A stretch of 64,000 bases of DNA from Acidobacteriota bacterium (GTDB lineage Bacteria; Acidobacteriota; Terriglobia; Acidiferrales; UBA7541), in contig JABCZN010000006.1 of the NCBI GenBank assembly GCA_013289665.1, positions 1 through 64,000 of the forward strand, given 5' to 3'. Numbering within the stretch: the first letter of the stretch is position 1; each line of letters starts with the position of its first letter. A program made the translations under genes and the position numbers. The notes under the pieces are model-generated. The model did no database searches. It was not told where the DNA came from and was given only the letters and a program-made list of their open reading frames with translations. This document shows, piece by piece, positions 55,394-64,000 of the stretch.

Positions 55394-56149
55394 TTACAGA
55401 CGATTGATGCAGGAGGCGACGCAGGCGGCGCCGAAGCCATTATCGATGTTTACGACGGTGACGTTTGAGGCGCAGGAATTCAGCATGCCGAGGAGCGCGG
55501 CCACACCGCCGAAACTGGCGCCGTAGCCAGTGCTGGTCGGCACGGCGATGACTGGAACGCCGACGAGGCCTCCTACGACGCTTGGCAGGGCGCCCTCCAT
55601 TCCCGCAACGCAGATGATGACCCGCGCTTCGGTTAGCTCGCTGCGATGTTCGAGCAAGCGGTGAATTCCGGCGACGCCGACGTCATAAAGTTGCTCCACG
55701 CGATTGCCCATCATGCGGGCGGTGAGCACGGCTTCCTCGGCCACTGGAATGTCGCTGGTGCCGGCGGAAACGACGAGGATCGTTCCCTTCCCCGAAATTT
55801 CACTGCTCCGCTCGATGGTGATCACGCCGGAGAGCGCATGAAATTTCGCGCCACGGCTGACCCGCTTCACGGCAGCGAATATCTTCAGATCCGCGCGAGT
55901 GACCAGTACATTGTGGCTCGACGCTTTCTTTGAAACCATGGCGCGCACGATCTGCGCTACCTGCGCGGGTGTTTTGCCCTTGCCGAAAATCACTTCGGCG
56001 AAGCCCTGCCGCAGCGCTCGGTGATGATCCACCTTGGCGAATCCGATATCCTCGAACGGCAAATGTTTCAGCTTGGCCAGCGCCGCTTCCGTCAGGAGTT
56101 TCCCGGATTCCACCGCTTGCAAAAGTTTCAATAGTTCGTCGGATTTCAT
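55394..56149 (-). CDS. larB: Nickel-pincer cofactor synthesis carboxylase LarB-like
   Basis: A 251-residue protein. The N-terminal segment and a PurE-like C-terminal domain ([51 protein letters not shown]) define LarB, which carboxylates nicotinic acid adenine dinucleotide at the first step of the cofactor of lactate racemase-type enzymes. No larA, larC or larE is in the window. Confidence 0.9.
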   Translation of the reverse strand: MKSDELLKLLQAVESGKLLTEAALAKLKHLPFEDIGFAKVDHHRALRQGFAEVIFGKGKTPAQVAQIVRAMVSKKASSHNVLVTRADLKIFAAVKRVSRGAKFHALSGVITIERSSEISGKGTILVVSAGTSDIPVAEEAVLTARMMGNRVEQLYDVGVAGIHRLLEHRSELTEARVIICVAGMEGALPSVVGGLVGVPVIAVPTSTGYGASFGGVAALLGMLNSCASNVTVVNIDNGFGAACVASCINRL

Positions 56150-56249
56150 CGTGTTTGGCCGCTACGCATCTTAACATCGCCAGAACGCCACGGGTAAGCT
56201 TGACTTGACTGAGAGCCGCTGCGAGACTGAAAGAACCGCATACAATTCC

Positions 56250-56885
56250 ATGACTGCTGACAAGGGACAAACGATTACCGTTGGTGTGACCGGAGCGAGC
56301 GGGGCCGTCTTCGCACAGAAAACGCTCGCTTTGCTGGAGGACGATCCGCGCATCGGGCGGGTCCACCTGGTGGTTACAGAAACCGGGCAGCGGCTTTTCG
56401 CGGAGGAACTCCGCATCACCTCGGGCGACTTAAAAAAACTGCCGGGCCGCGTTCTGGGCCGCACACCCCGAAAGATTGAGGTCCTTTCCAATAAGGACGT
56501 GGGCGCATCCATCGCTTCCGGCAGCTACAGCGTGGACGCAATGATCGTGATTCCCTGCACCGTCGGCGCGCTTGCCGCGATTGCTTGCGGCACGTGCGAT
56601 GACCTGGTGGCGCGGTCGGCCGACGTGATGTTGAAAGAGGGCCGCAAGCTGATTCTTTGCGTGCGCGACACGCCGCTGAACCGTATTCATCTGGAAAATA
56701 TGCTGCGGGCGCAGGCGGCTGGTGCGGTGATTATGCCCGTGATGCCTTCGTTTTATCATTCGCCAAAAACAATTGACGATCTGGTAACGCAATACGTCTG
56801 CCGGGTACTGGCGCAAGCGGGGTTGCCGCAGGAAAAAATGTTTCGCTGGACGGGCAGCGCCGCATCGAAGAAAGCGGAGAGTTAA
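56250..56885 (+). CDS. ubiX: Flavin prenyltransferase UbiX
   Basis: A 211-residue flavoprotein that adds a dimethylallyl group to FMN for UbiD-type decarboxylases. TVGVTGASGAVFAQK, the IVIPCTVGALAAIA loop and LILCVRDTPLNRIHLENML are typical, as is the MPVMPSFYHSPKTIDDLV end. Four nt before the ubiA gene. In futalosine bacteria it would serve a UbiD-like decarboxylase of menaquinone synthesis. Confidence 0.94.
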   Translation: MTADKGQTITVGVTGASGAVFAQKTLALLEDDPRIGRVHLVVTETGQRLFAEELRITSGDLKKLPGRVLGRTPRKIEVLSNKDVGASIASGSYSVDAMIVIPCTVGALAAIACGTCDDLVARSADVMLKEGRKLILCVRDTPLNRIHLENMLRAQAAGAVIMPVMPSFYHSPKTIDDLVTQYVCRVLAQAGLPQEKMFRWTGSAASKKAES

Positions 56886-56889
56886 TCGG

Positions 56890-57762
56890 ATGGCCGGGCG
56901 CATTCGCACTGTATTGGAGATGATCAAGTTTGAGCACTCCGTGTTTGCGCTGCCCTTCGCGCTGACCGGAGCATTGCTGGCGGCGCGCGCGACATCGCAC
57001 GGCTGGCCTACCTTGCGGCAGGTTTTGTGGATTGTGGTGGCGATGGTTGCGGCGCGCTCCGCTGCGATGACTCTGAACCGCATCGCGGATGTGCGCTACG
57101 ACAAGGAGAATCCGCGAACGAGGTCACGGGCGCTGATAACCGGGGCGCTCTCAGTTTCTTTTGCATGGACGTTCACGCTGCTCGCGGTTGGACTATTTTT
57201 CGTTGCGGCGTGGCAACTGAATCCGCTGGCGTTGAAGCTGGCGCCGCTGGCGATTGTGATTCTCTTTTTTTATTCCTACACCAAACGGTTCACCAATTGG
57301 TCGCATCTGTTCCTGGGTTTTGCCCTGGGCATTTCTCCGGCTGCGGCATGGATCGCGATTACGGGCGGCCTCGATTGGCGGATGCTGATTCTCTCTGGCG
57401 CGGTTACGCTCTGGGTTGGCGGATTCGATGTGCTCTACGCCTGCCAGGACGTGGAGTTCGACCAGAATGCGGGGCTTTACTCGATCCCGAAGCGATTCGG
57501 AATTGCCGGAGCTTTGCAGATTGCGCGCGTGATGCATGTGGGCGTAGTGGCGCTACTGAGTTGGCTGGCGTTCGGGTTTGGGCTGCCCTGGCCGGCGTGG
57601 GCGGGAATCGCGGTTGTGGCCGCGCTGCTGGCTTATGAACACTCGCTGGTGAGGGCTGACGATCTGAGCAAGCTGAACGCTGCGTTTTTCACCGTGAACG
57701 GCTATATTAGTATGTTGTTCCTGTTGTTCTGGGGCGCAGCGGCGGCATTATGGCGCGTTTGA
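56890..57762 (+). CDS. ubiA: UbiA-family prenyltransferase, probably menaquinone (MqnP-like)
   Basis: A 290-residue integral membrane enzyme with about eight helices. The first Asp-rich motif is NRIADVRYDKENPRTRSR, the second in DVLYACQDVEFD. It transfers an isoprenoid tail to an aromatic acid. Next to ubiX and mqnE, it is most likely the menaquinone prenyltransferase of the futalosine route. Confidence 0.92.
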   Translation: MAGRIRTVLEMIKFEHSVFALPFALTGALLAARATSHGWPTLRQVLWIVVAMVAARSAAMTLNRIADVRYDKENPRTRSRALITGALSVSFAWTFTLLAVGLFFVAAWQLNPLALKLAPLAIVILFFYSYTKRFTNWSHLFLGFALGISPAAAWIAITGGLDWRMLILSGAVTLWVGGFDVLYACQDVEFDQNAGLYSIPKRFGIAGALQIARVMHVGVVALLSWLAFGFGLPWPAWAGIAVVAALLAYEHSLVRADDLSKLNAAFFTVNGYISMLFLLFWGAAAALWRV

Positions 57763-57837
57763 ACTGTTTAACTATTTCGAAATGCGAATTCAAGTGGCGG
57801 CGAAGCGTAAAGCGCCATCTAATAGAGTAGGACAACC

Positions 57838-58995
57838 GTGGCTGAACTGACGATAACCGACGCAACGCTAAAACCGATCGCCAAAAAGGTGCTGTCCGGC
57901 GAACGCCTTTCCTTCGAGGATGGGGTCGCGCTGTTCCGCTCGCCGGATCTGCTTGCGGTGGGCTGGCTGGCGAACTATGTGCGGGAAAAACGCCACGGCA
58001 ACGTCACTTATTACAACGTGAATCGCCACATCAACCCGACCAACGTATGCGTGGCGCATTGCAAGCTTTGTGCGTTTGGGCGGGATCCCAATGCTCCCGG
58101 CGCCTACACATACGCGCTCGAAGAGGTTTACCAGCGGGCGGCGCAAGGCGTGCGCGAAGGCGCGACGGAGTTTCATATCGTTGGCGGCTTGCACCCGGAT
58201 CTTTCGTTCGACCATTTTCTGGAGATGATCAGCGGGCTGAAGCAGCGGCATCCCCATGTGCACTTGAAGGCGTTCACGATGGTGGAGGTGCACTATTTCG
58301 CGCGCATCGCGAAGCTGACTATCGAGGAGACCCTGAAGAAGATGAAAGAGGCGGGCGTGGATTCTTGCCCGGGCGGCGGCGCCGAGATTTTTCATCCTCG
58401 GGTGCGCAAGATCATTTGCGACCACAAGGTCAGCGGACGCATGTGGCTGAGCATCGCCAAGAAGGCGCATCGCGTCGGGCTCCGTTCGAATGCCACGATG
58501 CTGTACGGCCACGTTGAGACGGTCGAGGAGCGCGTGGATCACCTGGTGCTTTTGCGCGAGGCGCAGGACGAGACGCACGGCTTTGTCGCGTTCATTCCGC
58601 TTGCGTTTCACCCGGACAACACGGCGCTGGCCCACATTCTGAAGCCGACAGGCTACGACGACCTTCGTTGCATCGCGGTGTCGCGCCTGATGCTCGATAA
58701 CTTCGATCACATCAAGGCGTACTGGATCATGCTGACGCCCAGCATCGCGCAAATCGCGTTGCGCTTTGGCGCAAACGATCTGGACGGCACGGTGGTCGAG
58801 GAAAAGATTTATCACGACGCGGGCGCAAAGACGTCGGAGTTCACGCCTCTCAGCGAACTCGAGCGCCTGATTCGCGCCGCCGGCCGCGTGCCTGTCGAGC
58901 GCGACACACTCTACAATCCGGTTGACCGTTCCAAACTCCCACCGATCGTGCCGGCCGCGCCGCCGGGCCTCGTCTCCCTCAGCCTCAACGCTTAA
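57838..58995 (+). CDS. mqnE: Aminofutalosine synthase
   Basis: A 385-residue radical SAM enzyme. The iron-sulfur site is C71-x3-C75-x2-C78 in CVAHCKLCAFG. VTYYNVNRHINPTN, EFHIVGGLHPDLSFD and SCPGGGAEIFHPRVR are the MqnE signature. It joins dehydrochorismate-derived enolpyruvyl benzoate and SAM to make aminofutalosine. GTG start. Confidence 0.95.
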   Translation: MAELTITDATLKPIAKKVLSGERLSFEDGVALFRSPDLLAVGWLANYVREKRHGNVTYYNVNRHINPTNVCVAHCKLCAFGRDPNAPGAYTYALEEVYQRAAQGVREGATEFHIVGGLHPDLSFDHFLEMISGLKQRHPHVHLKAFTMVEVHYFARIAKLTIEETLKKMKEAGVDSCPGGGAEIFHPRVRKIICDHKVSGRMWLSIAKKAHRVGLRSNATMLYGHVETVEERVDHLVLLREAQDETHGFVAFIPLAFHPDNTALAHILKPTGYDDLRCIAVSRLMLDNFDHIKAYWIMLTPSIAQIALRFGANDLDGTVVEEKIYHDAGAKTSEFTPLSELERLIRAAGRVPVERDTLYNPVDRSKLPPIVPAAPPGLVSLSLNA

Positions 58996-59128
58996 CCGCA
59001 TAAACCTGCCTGAGGACAGACCGATTCTCGAACCACACCATCCCTCTTATCATGACCATTCAACACCATTCATGAATCGTGTTGAATCTTCCACACTCGA
59101 AGAGCAATCTGCGCTGAGGAGTTCCACA

Positions 59129-59331
59129 ATGCGCAAACAGTTCGTGCTGGATAAGCAGGCTGACAAATTGCTGAATGAGCTGGCGTATTACTTTGGCGGG
59201 AACCGCAGCATGGTGATCCGGGAAGTGACAGGCGCCATCGCCGGTTCCATGCCGGGAACTGGCTGGTCTACTGCCGGGTGGTGGAGAATACGATTTATAT
59301 CCGGAGCATCTGGCGCGCGCGCATTCCATGA
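59129..59331 (+). pseudogene. Remnant of a type II toxin-antitoxin pair
   Basis: GAGGAG precedes ATG 59129, which opens a ribbon-helix-helix antitoxin-like segment (MRKQFVLDKQADKLLNELAY). It loses similarity after VIREV. In another frame, 59227-59331 encodes RRHRRFHAGNWLVYCRVVEN, then TIYIRSIWRARIP and a stop, typical of a RelE/ParE toxin C-terminus. So the antitoxin's 5' end and toxin's 3' end have been joined by a deletion. No intact module is left. Confidence 0.6.
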
Positions 59332-59406
59332 CGAAAGAAATCGAAACGGTTCGGTCCTTTGTGGACGTCACACCCTACACCCTGGTGATTTAGAGAGGAG
59401 CAGGCC

Positions 59407-59736
59407 GTGCGGACGATCGTTCTGCTGACCATTTCGAACATCTTCATGACGTTTGCCTGGTACGGCCACTTGAAGTTCCGCAATGTGGCGCTGTGGAAAG
59501 TGATCCTCATCAGTTGGGGCATTGCTTTCTTTGAATATTGCTTCCAGGTGCCGGCGAATCGCATCGGCTCCTATGAATTCAACGCCGCGCAGCTCAAGAC
59601 GATTCAGGAGGTGATTACGCTCTCGGTATTCTCGGTTTTCTCGATTACCTATCTCGGTGAGCCGGTGAAGTGGAATTACCTGGTGGGTTTCGCGTTCATC
59701 ACCTTGGCGGCGTTTTTCGTCTTCCACAAGTGGTAG
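59407..59736 (+). CDS. DUF486 family membrane protein
   Basis: A 109-residue protein of four helices related to small DMT-type proteins. The family block SWGIAFFEYCFQVPANRIGS and the FITLAAFFVFHKW end are clear. GAGAGGAGCAGGCC precedes the GTG start. Function unknown. Confidence 0.9.
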   Translation: MRTIVLLTISNIFMTFAWYGHLKFRNVALWKVILISWGIAFFEYCFQVPANRIGSYEFNAAQLKTIQEVITLSVFSVFSITYLGEPVKWNYLVGFAFITLAAFFVFHKW

Positions 59737-59827
59737 AATTCTGCCCTGGCTGCATAACCACCCGCCACCTTGGTGAATCAAAGTTGTCTGAACTGCAGCC
59801 ACAGTCAGCAAGAAGGAGATACCACCC

Positions 59828-60265
59828 ATGCAACGCAAAGCTTCAGCAGTCTGGCAAGGCGATCTGAAATCCGGCAAAGGCGCCATCTCAACCGAGAGCG
59901 GCACGCTGAAGGAGACGCAATATTCGTTCTCCACCCGCTTTGAAAACGGTGTCGGCACCAACCCCGAAGAGCTTCTGGCAGCGGCGCATGCCGGATGCTT
60001 CACAATGGCACTTTCCAAGCAACTCGGCGACGCCGGGATGATTGCCTCGAAACTCGAAACCACCTGCACGATTTCGCTCGAGAAGGTGGGCGAAGGCTTT
60101 TCCATCACCAAGAGCCATCTCGACCTGGTGGCCACGATTCCCAACGCCGACAAAGCCAAATTTGACGCCGCCGTCAAAGGCGCGGAGACCGGCTGCCCCG
60201 TTTCCAGGCTTTTCAAAGCGGAAATTTCTCTGAACGCGCGGCTGGTCACATCGATCTCCGCTTGA
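59828..60265 (+). CDS. osmC: OsmC-family peroxiredoxin
   Basis: A 145-residue thiol peroxidase that reduces organic hydroperoxides. The peroxidatic Cys is in AAAHAGCFTMALSKQLG and the resolving Cys in ETGCPVSRLFKAE. AAGGAGATACC is a strong ribosome site. It is monocistronic. Confidence 0.95.
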   Translation: MQRKASAVWQGDLKSGKGAISTESGTLKETQYSFSTRFENGVGTNPEELLAAAHAGCFTMALSKQLGDAGMIASKLETTCTISLEKVGEGFSITKSHLDLVATIPNADKAKFDAAVKGAETGCPVSRLFKAEISLNARLVTSISA

Positions 60266-60302
60266 TTACCGCTCCCGCCGCGATCGAAGAGGCAGGCCTC
60301 GC

Positions 60303-61445
60303 ATGATACTCGCTCCGGGTGTGTTCATCGCCGGCGTGGTCATTTTCCTGATTGTCAGCTGGGACGCGTTCGAGGCCATCATTCTGCCTCGGCGCGTCAC
60401 CCGAAAGTTCCGCCTTGCGCGGTTCTACTATTTTTTTACTTGGAAAACATGGAGGTTTTACGCGCGCCTCATCCCGTCAATAAAACGCCGCGAGTCCTTC
60501 CTTGGATTTTACGGGCCGATCTCGCTGCTGTTCCTGATCGGCGTGTGGGCCATCGGACTTGTCTTCAGTTTCGCCATGATGCAGTACGGCGCCGGTTCGG
60601 CGGTAAATCCATCCGGCGGCACGCCCAGCTTTTCTACCGACCTGTATCTGAGCGGCACTACATTTTTCACACTTGGCTTGGGTGACGTCGTTCCACACTC
60701 TGGCATTTCGCGTTTCCTGGTGGTCGTAGAATCCGGCTTTGGCTTCGGTTTTCTCGCCGTGATCATTGGCTATCTGCCTTTTATTTATGGTTCCTTCGCC
60801 GAGCGTGAGACGGAGATTGTACTTCTCGATTCCAGAGCCGGTACACCGCCCACCGCCGGCGAATTGCTCCTGCGCCATACCTTTCCAGGAGGCCATGAAG
60901 CGCTGCGCGACCTTTTCAAGGATTGGGAGCGCTGGTCGGCTCAACTCCTTGAAAGCCATCTCTCCTATCCGGTGCTCGCGTATTTTCGTTCCCAGCATGA
61001 TAACCAGTCGTGGATCAGTTCGCTCACCGCGATTCTGGACGCCTGTGCGCTGACGATTTCAGGCACGGAGGATTTCTGCGCCAGACAGGCGCAACTTACC
61101 TTCGCGATTGCGCGGCACGCGGTTGCCGATCTTTGCCAGGTATTCTCTGCAGTACCCCGCCCACCGGACAAAGATCGCCTGCCACCGGATGTGTTGCTCC
61201 TGATCCGGGAAACACTGGGGAAACACGGAACGAAACTCGCCGATACGCCAGAGGCCGATCAAAAGCTCGCGGAGCTTCGCAATCTATACGAGCCGTACGT
61301 CTACGCTCTTGCGGAACGCCTAAATCATTCCTTGCCGACCTGGATCCCTGGGAAAAAATCGAAAGACAACTGGCAGACCACCGCGTGGGCGAAGACTGTG
61401 AACGGCACCGCCGCGGCCGCACTCATCCACGACGATCATTTCTGA
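60303..61445 (+). CDS. Two-pore-loop type ion channel family protein
   Basis: A 380-residue membrane protein. Helix 1 is about 5-25, then helix 2 (about 70-92), a re-entrant loop with TTFFTLGLGDVVPHSG, and helix 3 (about 138-158). The rest is cytoplasmic helix-rich. The filter reads TLGLGD rather than TVGYGD, so K+ selectivity is not assured. An N-terminal extra helix and arrangement are seen in other bacterial channel-like proteins. Confidence 0.82.
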   Translation: MILAPGVFIAGVVIFLIVSWDAFEAIILPRRVTRKFRLARFYYFFTWKTWRFYARLIPSIKRRESFLGFYGPISLLFLIGVWAIGLVFSFAMMQYGAGSAVNPSGGTPSFSTDLYLSGTTFFTLGLGDVVPHSGISRFLVVVESGFGFGFLAVIIGYLPFIYGSFAERETEIVLLDSRAGTPPTAGELLLRHTFPGGHEALRDLFKDWERWSAQLLESHLSYPVLAYFRSQHDNQSWISSLTAILDACALTISGTEDFCARQAQLTFAIARHAVADLCQVFSAVPRPPDKDRLPPDVLLLIRETLGKHGTKLADTPEADQKLAELRNLYEPYVYALAERLNHSLPTWIPGKKSKDNWQTTAWAKTVNGTAAAALIHDDHF

Positions 61446-61567
61446 GCCGGCAGTTGCTGTTTTTTCCGTTTTGGACTTGGCCCCATTTCCCGGTATCGTG
61501 TTGTCGCCTGAGCGATGCTGAAGTCATCTGACGTTTCGCGGAATGCCGGGCCTTGGAGAGATTGCCT

Positions 61568-62530
61568 ATGAAAGCGATACAAGTGCATCAATTCGGCGGG
61601 CCGGAAGTTCTGCAATTACAGGAAATTCCCACACCCAGGCCGGGACCCGGGCAGGTTCTCGTAGGAGTTCGCGCTGCGGGCGTAAATCCCTACGACACGT
61701 ACATGCGCAATGGAACCTACGCGATCAAGCCGTCGTTGCCGTATACGCCGGGCTCGGACGCCGCGGGCGTAGTGGAAGCCGTGGGCGAGGGAGTCACCCG
61801 AGTCAAACCCGGGGATCGCGTTTACACCACCAGGACAATAAGCGGGGCCTATGCCGAATTTGCGTCGGCGCTCGAGTCACAAGTGCATACCTTGCCCGAA
61901 AAAATCTCCTTCGCCGAAGGCGCGGGAGTCTGGGTTCCGTACGGCACCGCCATCACCGCACTGATTCATCATGCGCATGCGCGGTCCGGTGAATCCGTGT
62001 TGATTCACGGAGCAAGCGGAGGAGTCGGAACGGCCGCGGCGCAATTCGCCCGGGCGCTGGGCATGACCGTTTTCGGCACGGCGGGAACGCAAAAGGGGAT
62101 GGACCTCGCGAAAAAAGAGGGCGCGCACCAGGCGTTCGATCACGGCAAGCCGGGTTACGCCGAGGAGATTATGAAAGCGACCGGCGGGCGCGGGGTGGAT
62201 GTGATTCTGGAAATGCTCGCGAACGTAAATCTTTCCAGCAACATAAAACTGCTGGCGACGAACGGGCGCGTGATCATCGTCGGAAACCGCGGCGAGATCA
62301 CTATCAACCCGCGCGACCTGATGGGGCGGCGCGGCACGGCTAGGGGATTTACGCTCTGGGCGGCGACGGAATCCGAGTTGGTGGAAATTTACGCCGCCAT
62401 CGGCGCCGGACTTGAAAATGGCACTTTGCGGCCGATCGTGGGGAAAGAACTCCCGCTGAGGGATGCTGCGAAGGCGCACGTGGACATTCTCGTTCCCGGC
62501 GCACACGGAAAGATTGTCTTGGTCCCCTGA
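61568..62530 (+). CDS. NADPH:quinone oxidoreductase family protein (zeta-crystallin type)
   Basis: A 320-residue medium-chain reductase lacking zinc ligands. KAIQVHQFGGPEVLQLQEIP opens it; the cofactor loop is VLIHGASGGVGTAAAQFAR; NPYDTYMRNGTY and PYTPGSDAAGVV are typical of quinone reductases. GGAGAG precedes ATG 61568. It likely reduces quinones or enones with NADPH. Confidence 0.93.
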   Translation: MKAIQVHQFGGPEVLQLQEIPTPRPGPGQVLVGVRAAGVNPYDTYMRNGTYAIKPSLPYTPGSDAAGVVEAVGEGVTRVKPGDRVYTTRTISGAYAEFASALESQVHTLPEKISFAEGAGVWVPYGTAITALIHHAHARSGESVLIHGASGGVGTAAAQFARALGMTVFGTAGTQKGMDLAKKEGAHQAFDHGKPGYAEEIMKATGGRGVDVILEMLANVNLSSNIKLLATNGRVIIVGNRGEITINPRDLMGRRGTARGFTLWAATESELVEIYAAIGAGLENGTLRPIVGKELPLRDAAKAHVDILVPGAHGKIVLVP

Positions 62531-62540
62531 TATTTCCTTT

Positions 62541-63701
62541 TCAGCCCCAACCCATCAAGCGCAGGAAGACTCCTGACGCCGCGCCGCCGAGCACGAGCCA
62601 CGCGGAATTCACTTTGTAGCGGAAGACGAGGACCGCGCTGAGAACGGCGAGAATCGCCGCTGGAACATTCACCAGGGCGGCTCGGACGAATTGCCATCCC
62701 ACGAACGCCATCAGCGCGACCGCGGCTGCGTTCACCCCGTCCAGAAATGCGCCGGCCAGTGGCGATTTGCGCAACGTCGGTAAGAATCCAGACGTGGCAG
62801 CGACGTAGACGAACGCCGGCAGAAACATTCCGATCGTTGCTAGCGTAGCGCCTCTCCATCCCGCAAGAACATAGCCAATGAACGTGGCGACGGTGAAGAA
62901 CGGCCCCGGGGTCGCCTGGCTGGCGGCTATGGCATCCAGCAATTGCGACTCGCTGAGCCAGTGGAGTTTCACCACCAAGTCCGCGCGCAGGACCGGCAAC
63001 AGCACGTAGCCGCTGCCGACCAGGACCGTTCCAATCTTCAAAAAGTAAAACAAGACGGGAAGCGCGCCCAGCGCTCCACCTGCGCTTCCGCTCCCTAATC
63101 CAAACCACGCAACGAGAGCTGCGCGGTTTCTAACGAACCGCTTCCCTTCCTGAACCGCCATCCAGAGAAGCCCTGCACTTATCAACAACCCCACCGCGGG
63201 AACTGCCGCCATCGCCAGCAACGCCACGGTGAGGGCAAGCGCGGCCATCGGCACACTTCGTAACGCCGTCTTTCCCAGGTTCCAGACGGCTTGGGCCACC
63301 AGCGCCACGACGACCGGTTTGATTCCGAATAGCAACCCCGCAACCTGAGGCACAGTGCCAAATCTCAGATAGGCCCAGGCTAGCGCTGCGACAAGGAACG
63401 CCGCCGGCAAGATAAAGCATGCTCCAGCAAGAATCAGCCCCGGCAAACCGGCGCGAATTTCCCCCAGATAAATCGCCAGTTCCGTTGAGCTTGGTCCTGG
63501 CAGGAGATTTACCGCTCCCACCAGATCGAGAAATCTCTCACGCGACAGCCACTCGCGCCGACGGACAAATTCCTCCTCCCTCATGGCGACATGGGCCGCG
63601 GGTCCGCCGTATGCGATGAACCCGAGGCGCAGAAATCCCTTTGCCACCTCGGAAAGTCTTCCGTGCCGCTTTCCAGTCGGGATGTTTTCATTTCCCATCA
63701 T
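62541..63701 (-). CDS. chrA: Chromate transporter ChrA
   Basis: A 386-residue membrane protein with two homologous CHR halves, each about six helices. RLGFIAYGGPAAHVAMREEE and, in the second half, FLKIGTVLVGSGYVLLPVL with ASQATPGPFFTVATFIGYV are diagnostic. It exports chromate, probably using the proton or sulfate gradient. The ATG overlaps the upstream gene by 4 nt (ATGA). Together with arsRMC it gives two metal-stress loci in the window. Confidence 0.93.
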   Translation of the reverse strand: MMGNENIPTGKRHGRLSEVAKGFLRLGFIAYGGPAAHVAMREEEFVRRREWLSRERFLDLVGAVNLLPGPSSTELAIYLGEIRAGLPGLILAGACFILPAAFLVAALAWAYLRFGTVPQVAGLLFGIKPVVVALVAQAVWNLGKTALRSVPMAALALTVALLAMAAVPAVGLLISAGLLWMAVQEGKRFVRNRAALVAWFGLGSGSAGGALGALPVLFYFLKIGTVLVGSGYVLLPVLRADLVVKLHWLSESQLLDAIAASQATPGPFFTVATFIGYVLAGWRGATLATIGMFLPAFVYVAATSGFLPTLRKSPLAGAFLDGVNAAAVALMAFVGWQFVRAALVNVPAAILAVLSAVLVFRYKVNSAWLVLGGAASGVFLRLMGWG

Positions 63702-64000
63702 TCCGCCGGTGTTTGCGATTTCGTCTCTCGCGCCTCGATGCGATTTCGACGCAGGAGCCATGCGCCGAGAAGTAGTGCGTAAAACGGAACGTAGACCAAC
63801 CATTGCAGGAAGGGATCGAAATTGAATTGGCCGAGGATTCCGTAGCCGATGAGCACGTTGTAGGACAAAAACTGCAGCACGGTGAGAAGCAGCCACGCCG
63901 GATTCGGAAAAAAGCAGAGCAGCGGCACGATCCAGGTGAAATACCACGGATAGCCGTTGGGCCAGAACGCCAGGCTGGTTCCGATGAGCAGGTAAGCGGC
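63698..64000 (-). CDS. Membrane protein, 3' end only (GT-C-like)
   Basis: The last 100 codons of a gene running off the right edge. Three hydrophobic segments and the sequence NGYPWYFTWIVPLLCFFPNP resemble membrane glycosyltransferases of the GT-C/GT87 type. A basic tail (RRNRIEARETKSQTPAE) ends it. It overlaps chrA by 4 nt, so both are in one operon. The first half is needed for a firm call. Confidence 0.7.
   Translation of the reverse strand, partial: AAYLLIGTSLAFWPNGYPWYFTWIVPLLCFFPNPAWLLLTVLQFLSYNVLIGYGILGQFNFDPFLQWLVYVPFYALLLGAWLLRRNRIEARETKSQTPAE

Noticed and set aside
59328..59393. Short frame of 21 codons (MTKEIETVRSFVD start) after the toxin remnant
   Set aside because: Too short, no ribosome site, and overlaps the toxin stop; could be debris of the same decayed locus.

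Overview
The window is about 60% GC, densely coded bacterial DNA. It is most likely from an Acidobacteriota genome of the Koribacter/Acidoferrales type. This is inferred from the 16S rRNA 5' half, futalosine-pathway menaquinone genes, a DUF6632 membrane protein, many small secreted lineage-type proteins and dispersed intergenic palindromes; no database comparison was possible. No insertion sequence, prophage, integrase, CRISPR array or tRNA gene was recognised.

Layout. 1-1.1 kb: 5' part of a 16S rRNA gene on the minus strand with a readable leader (UP-like tract, -35/-10, boxA, hairpins, a terminator-like hairpin). 1.6-10 kb: mixed accessory genes (a degenerate formylglycine-generating-enzyme-like protein, small membrane proteins, a Crp/Fnr regulator, a Gly-rich secreted protein, a secreted Xaa-Pro aminopeptidase, secreted proteins of unknown role). 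10-16 kb: housekeeping block tilS-hpt-ftsH-(zinc-ribbon protein)-folP. 16-21 kb: secreted M28 peptidase, then ruvX-mltG and two unknown genes. 21-25 kb: a Lol-like envelope lipoprotein or lipid transport cluster (lipoprotein, FtsX-type permease, LolD-type ATPase, a small membrane protein, LolA-like carrier). 25-31 kb: ada, an EamA exporter, a PilZ protein, a HAD phosphatase, a secreted protein, acyP, apt and rlmB.

31.8-48.4 kb, minus strand: a long core block read as TPR protein-ispE-prs-rplY-pth-rpsF-rpsR-rplI, then dnaB, VOC, GNAT, alr, yacL-ispD-ispF and a free-standing GluRS C-terminal-like domain sitting where gltX lies in Firmicutes. A plus-strand serine hydrolase separates rplI from dnaB. 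Short GC-rich palindromes with a CTA-containing tail recur in the gaps.

48.5-50.3 kb: arsenic operon arsR-arsM-arsC. 50.4-56 kb: purH, an MXAN_5187-like protein, an orphan selA, a zinc alcohol dehydrogenase and larB. 56-59 kb: ubiX-ubiA-mqnE, consistent with futalosine-route menaquinone synthesis. 59-64 kb: a decayed toxin-antitoxin remnant, a DUF486 protein, an OsmC peroxiredoxin, an ion channel, a quinone oxidoreductase, chrA and the 3' end of a membrane protein gene.

The best candidates for something under-described are the rRNA leader with a terminator hairpin just before mature 16S, the stand-alone GluRS C-terminal domain, the Lol-like cluster with two unknown partners, and the family of palindromic intergenic repeats.
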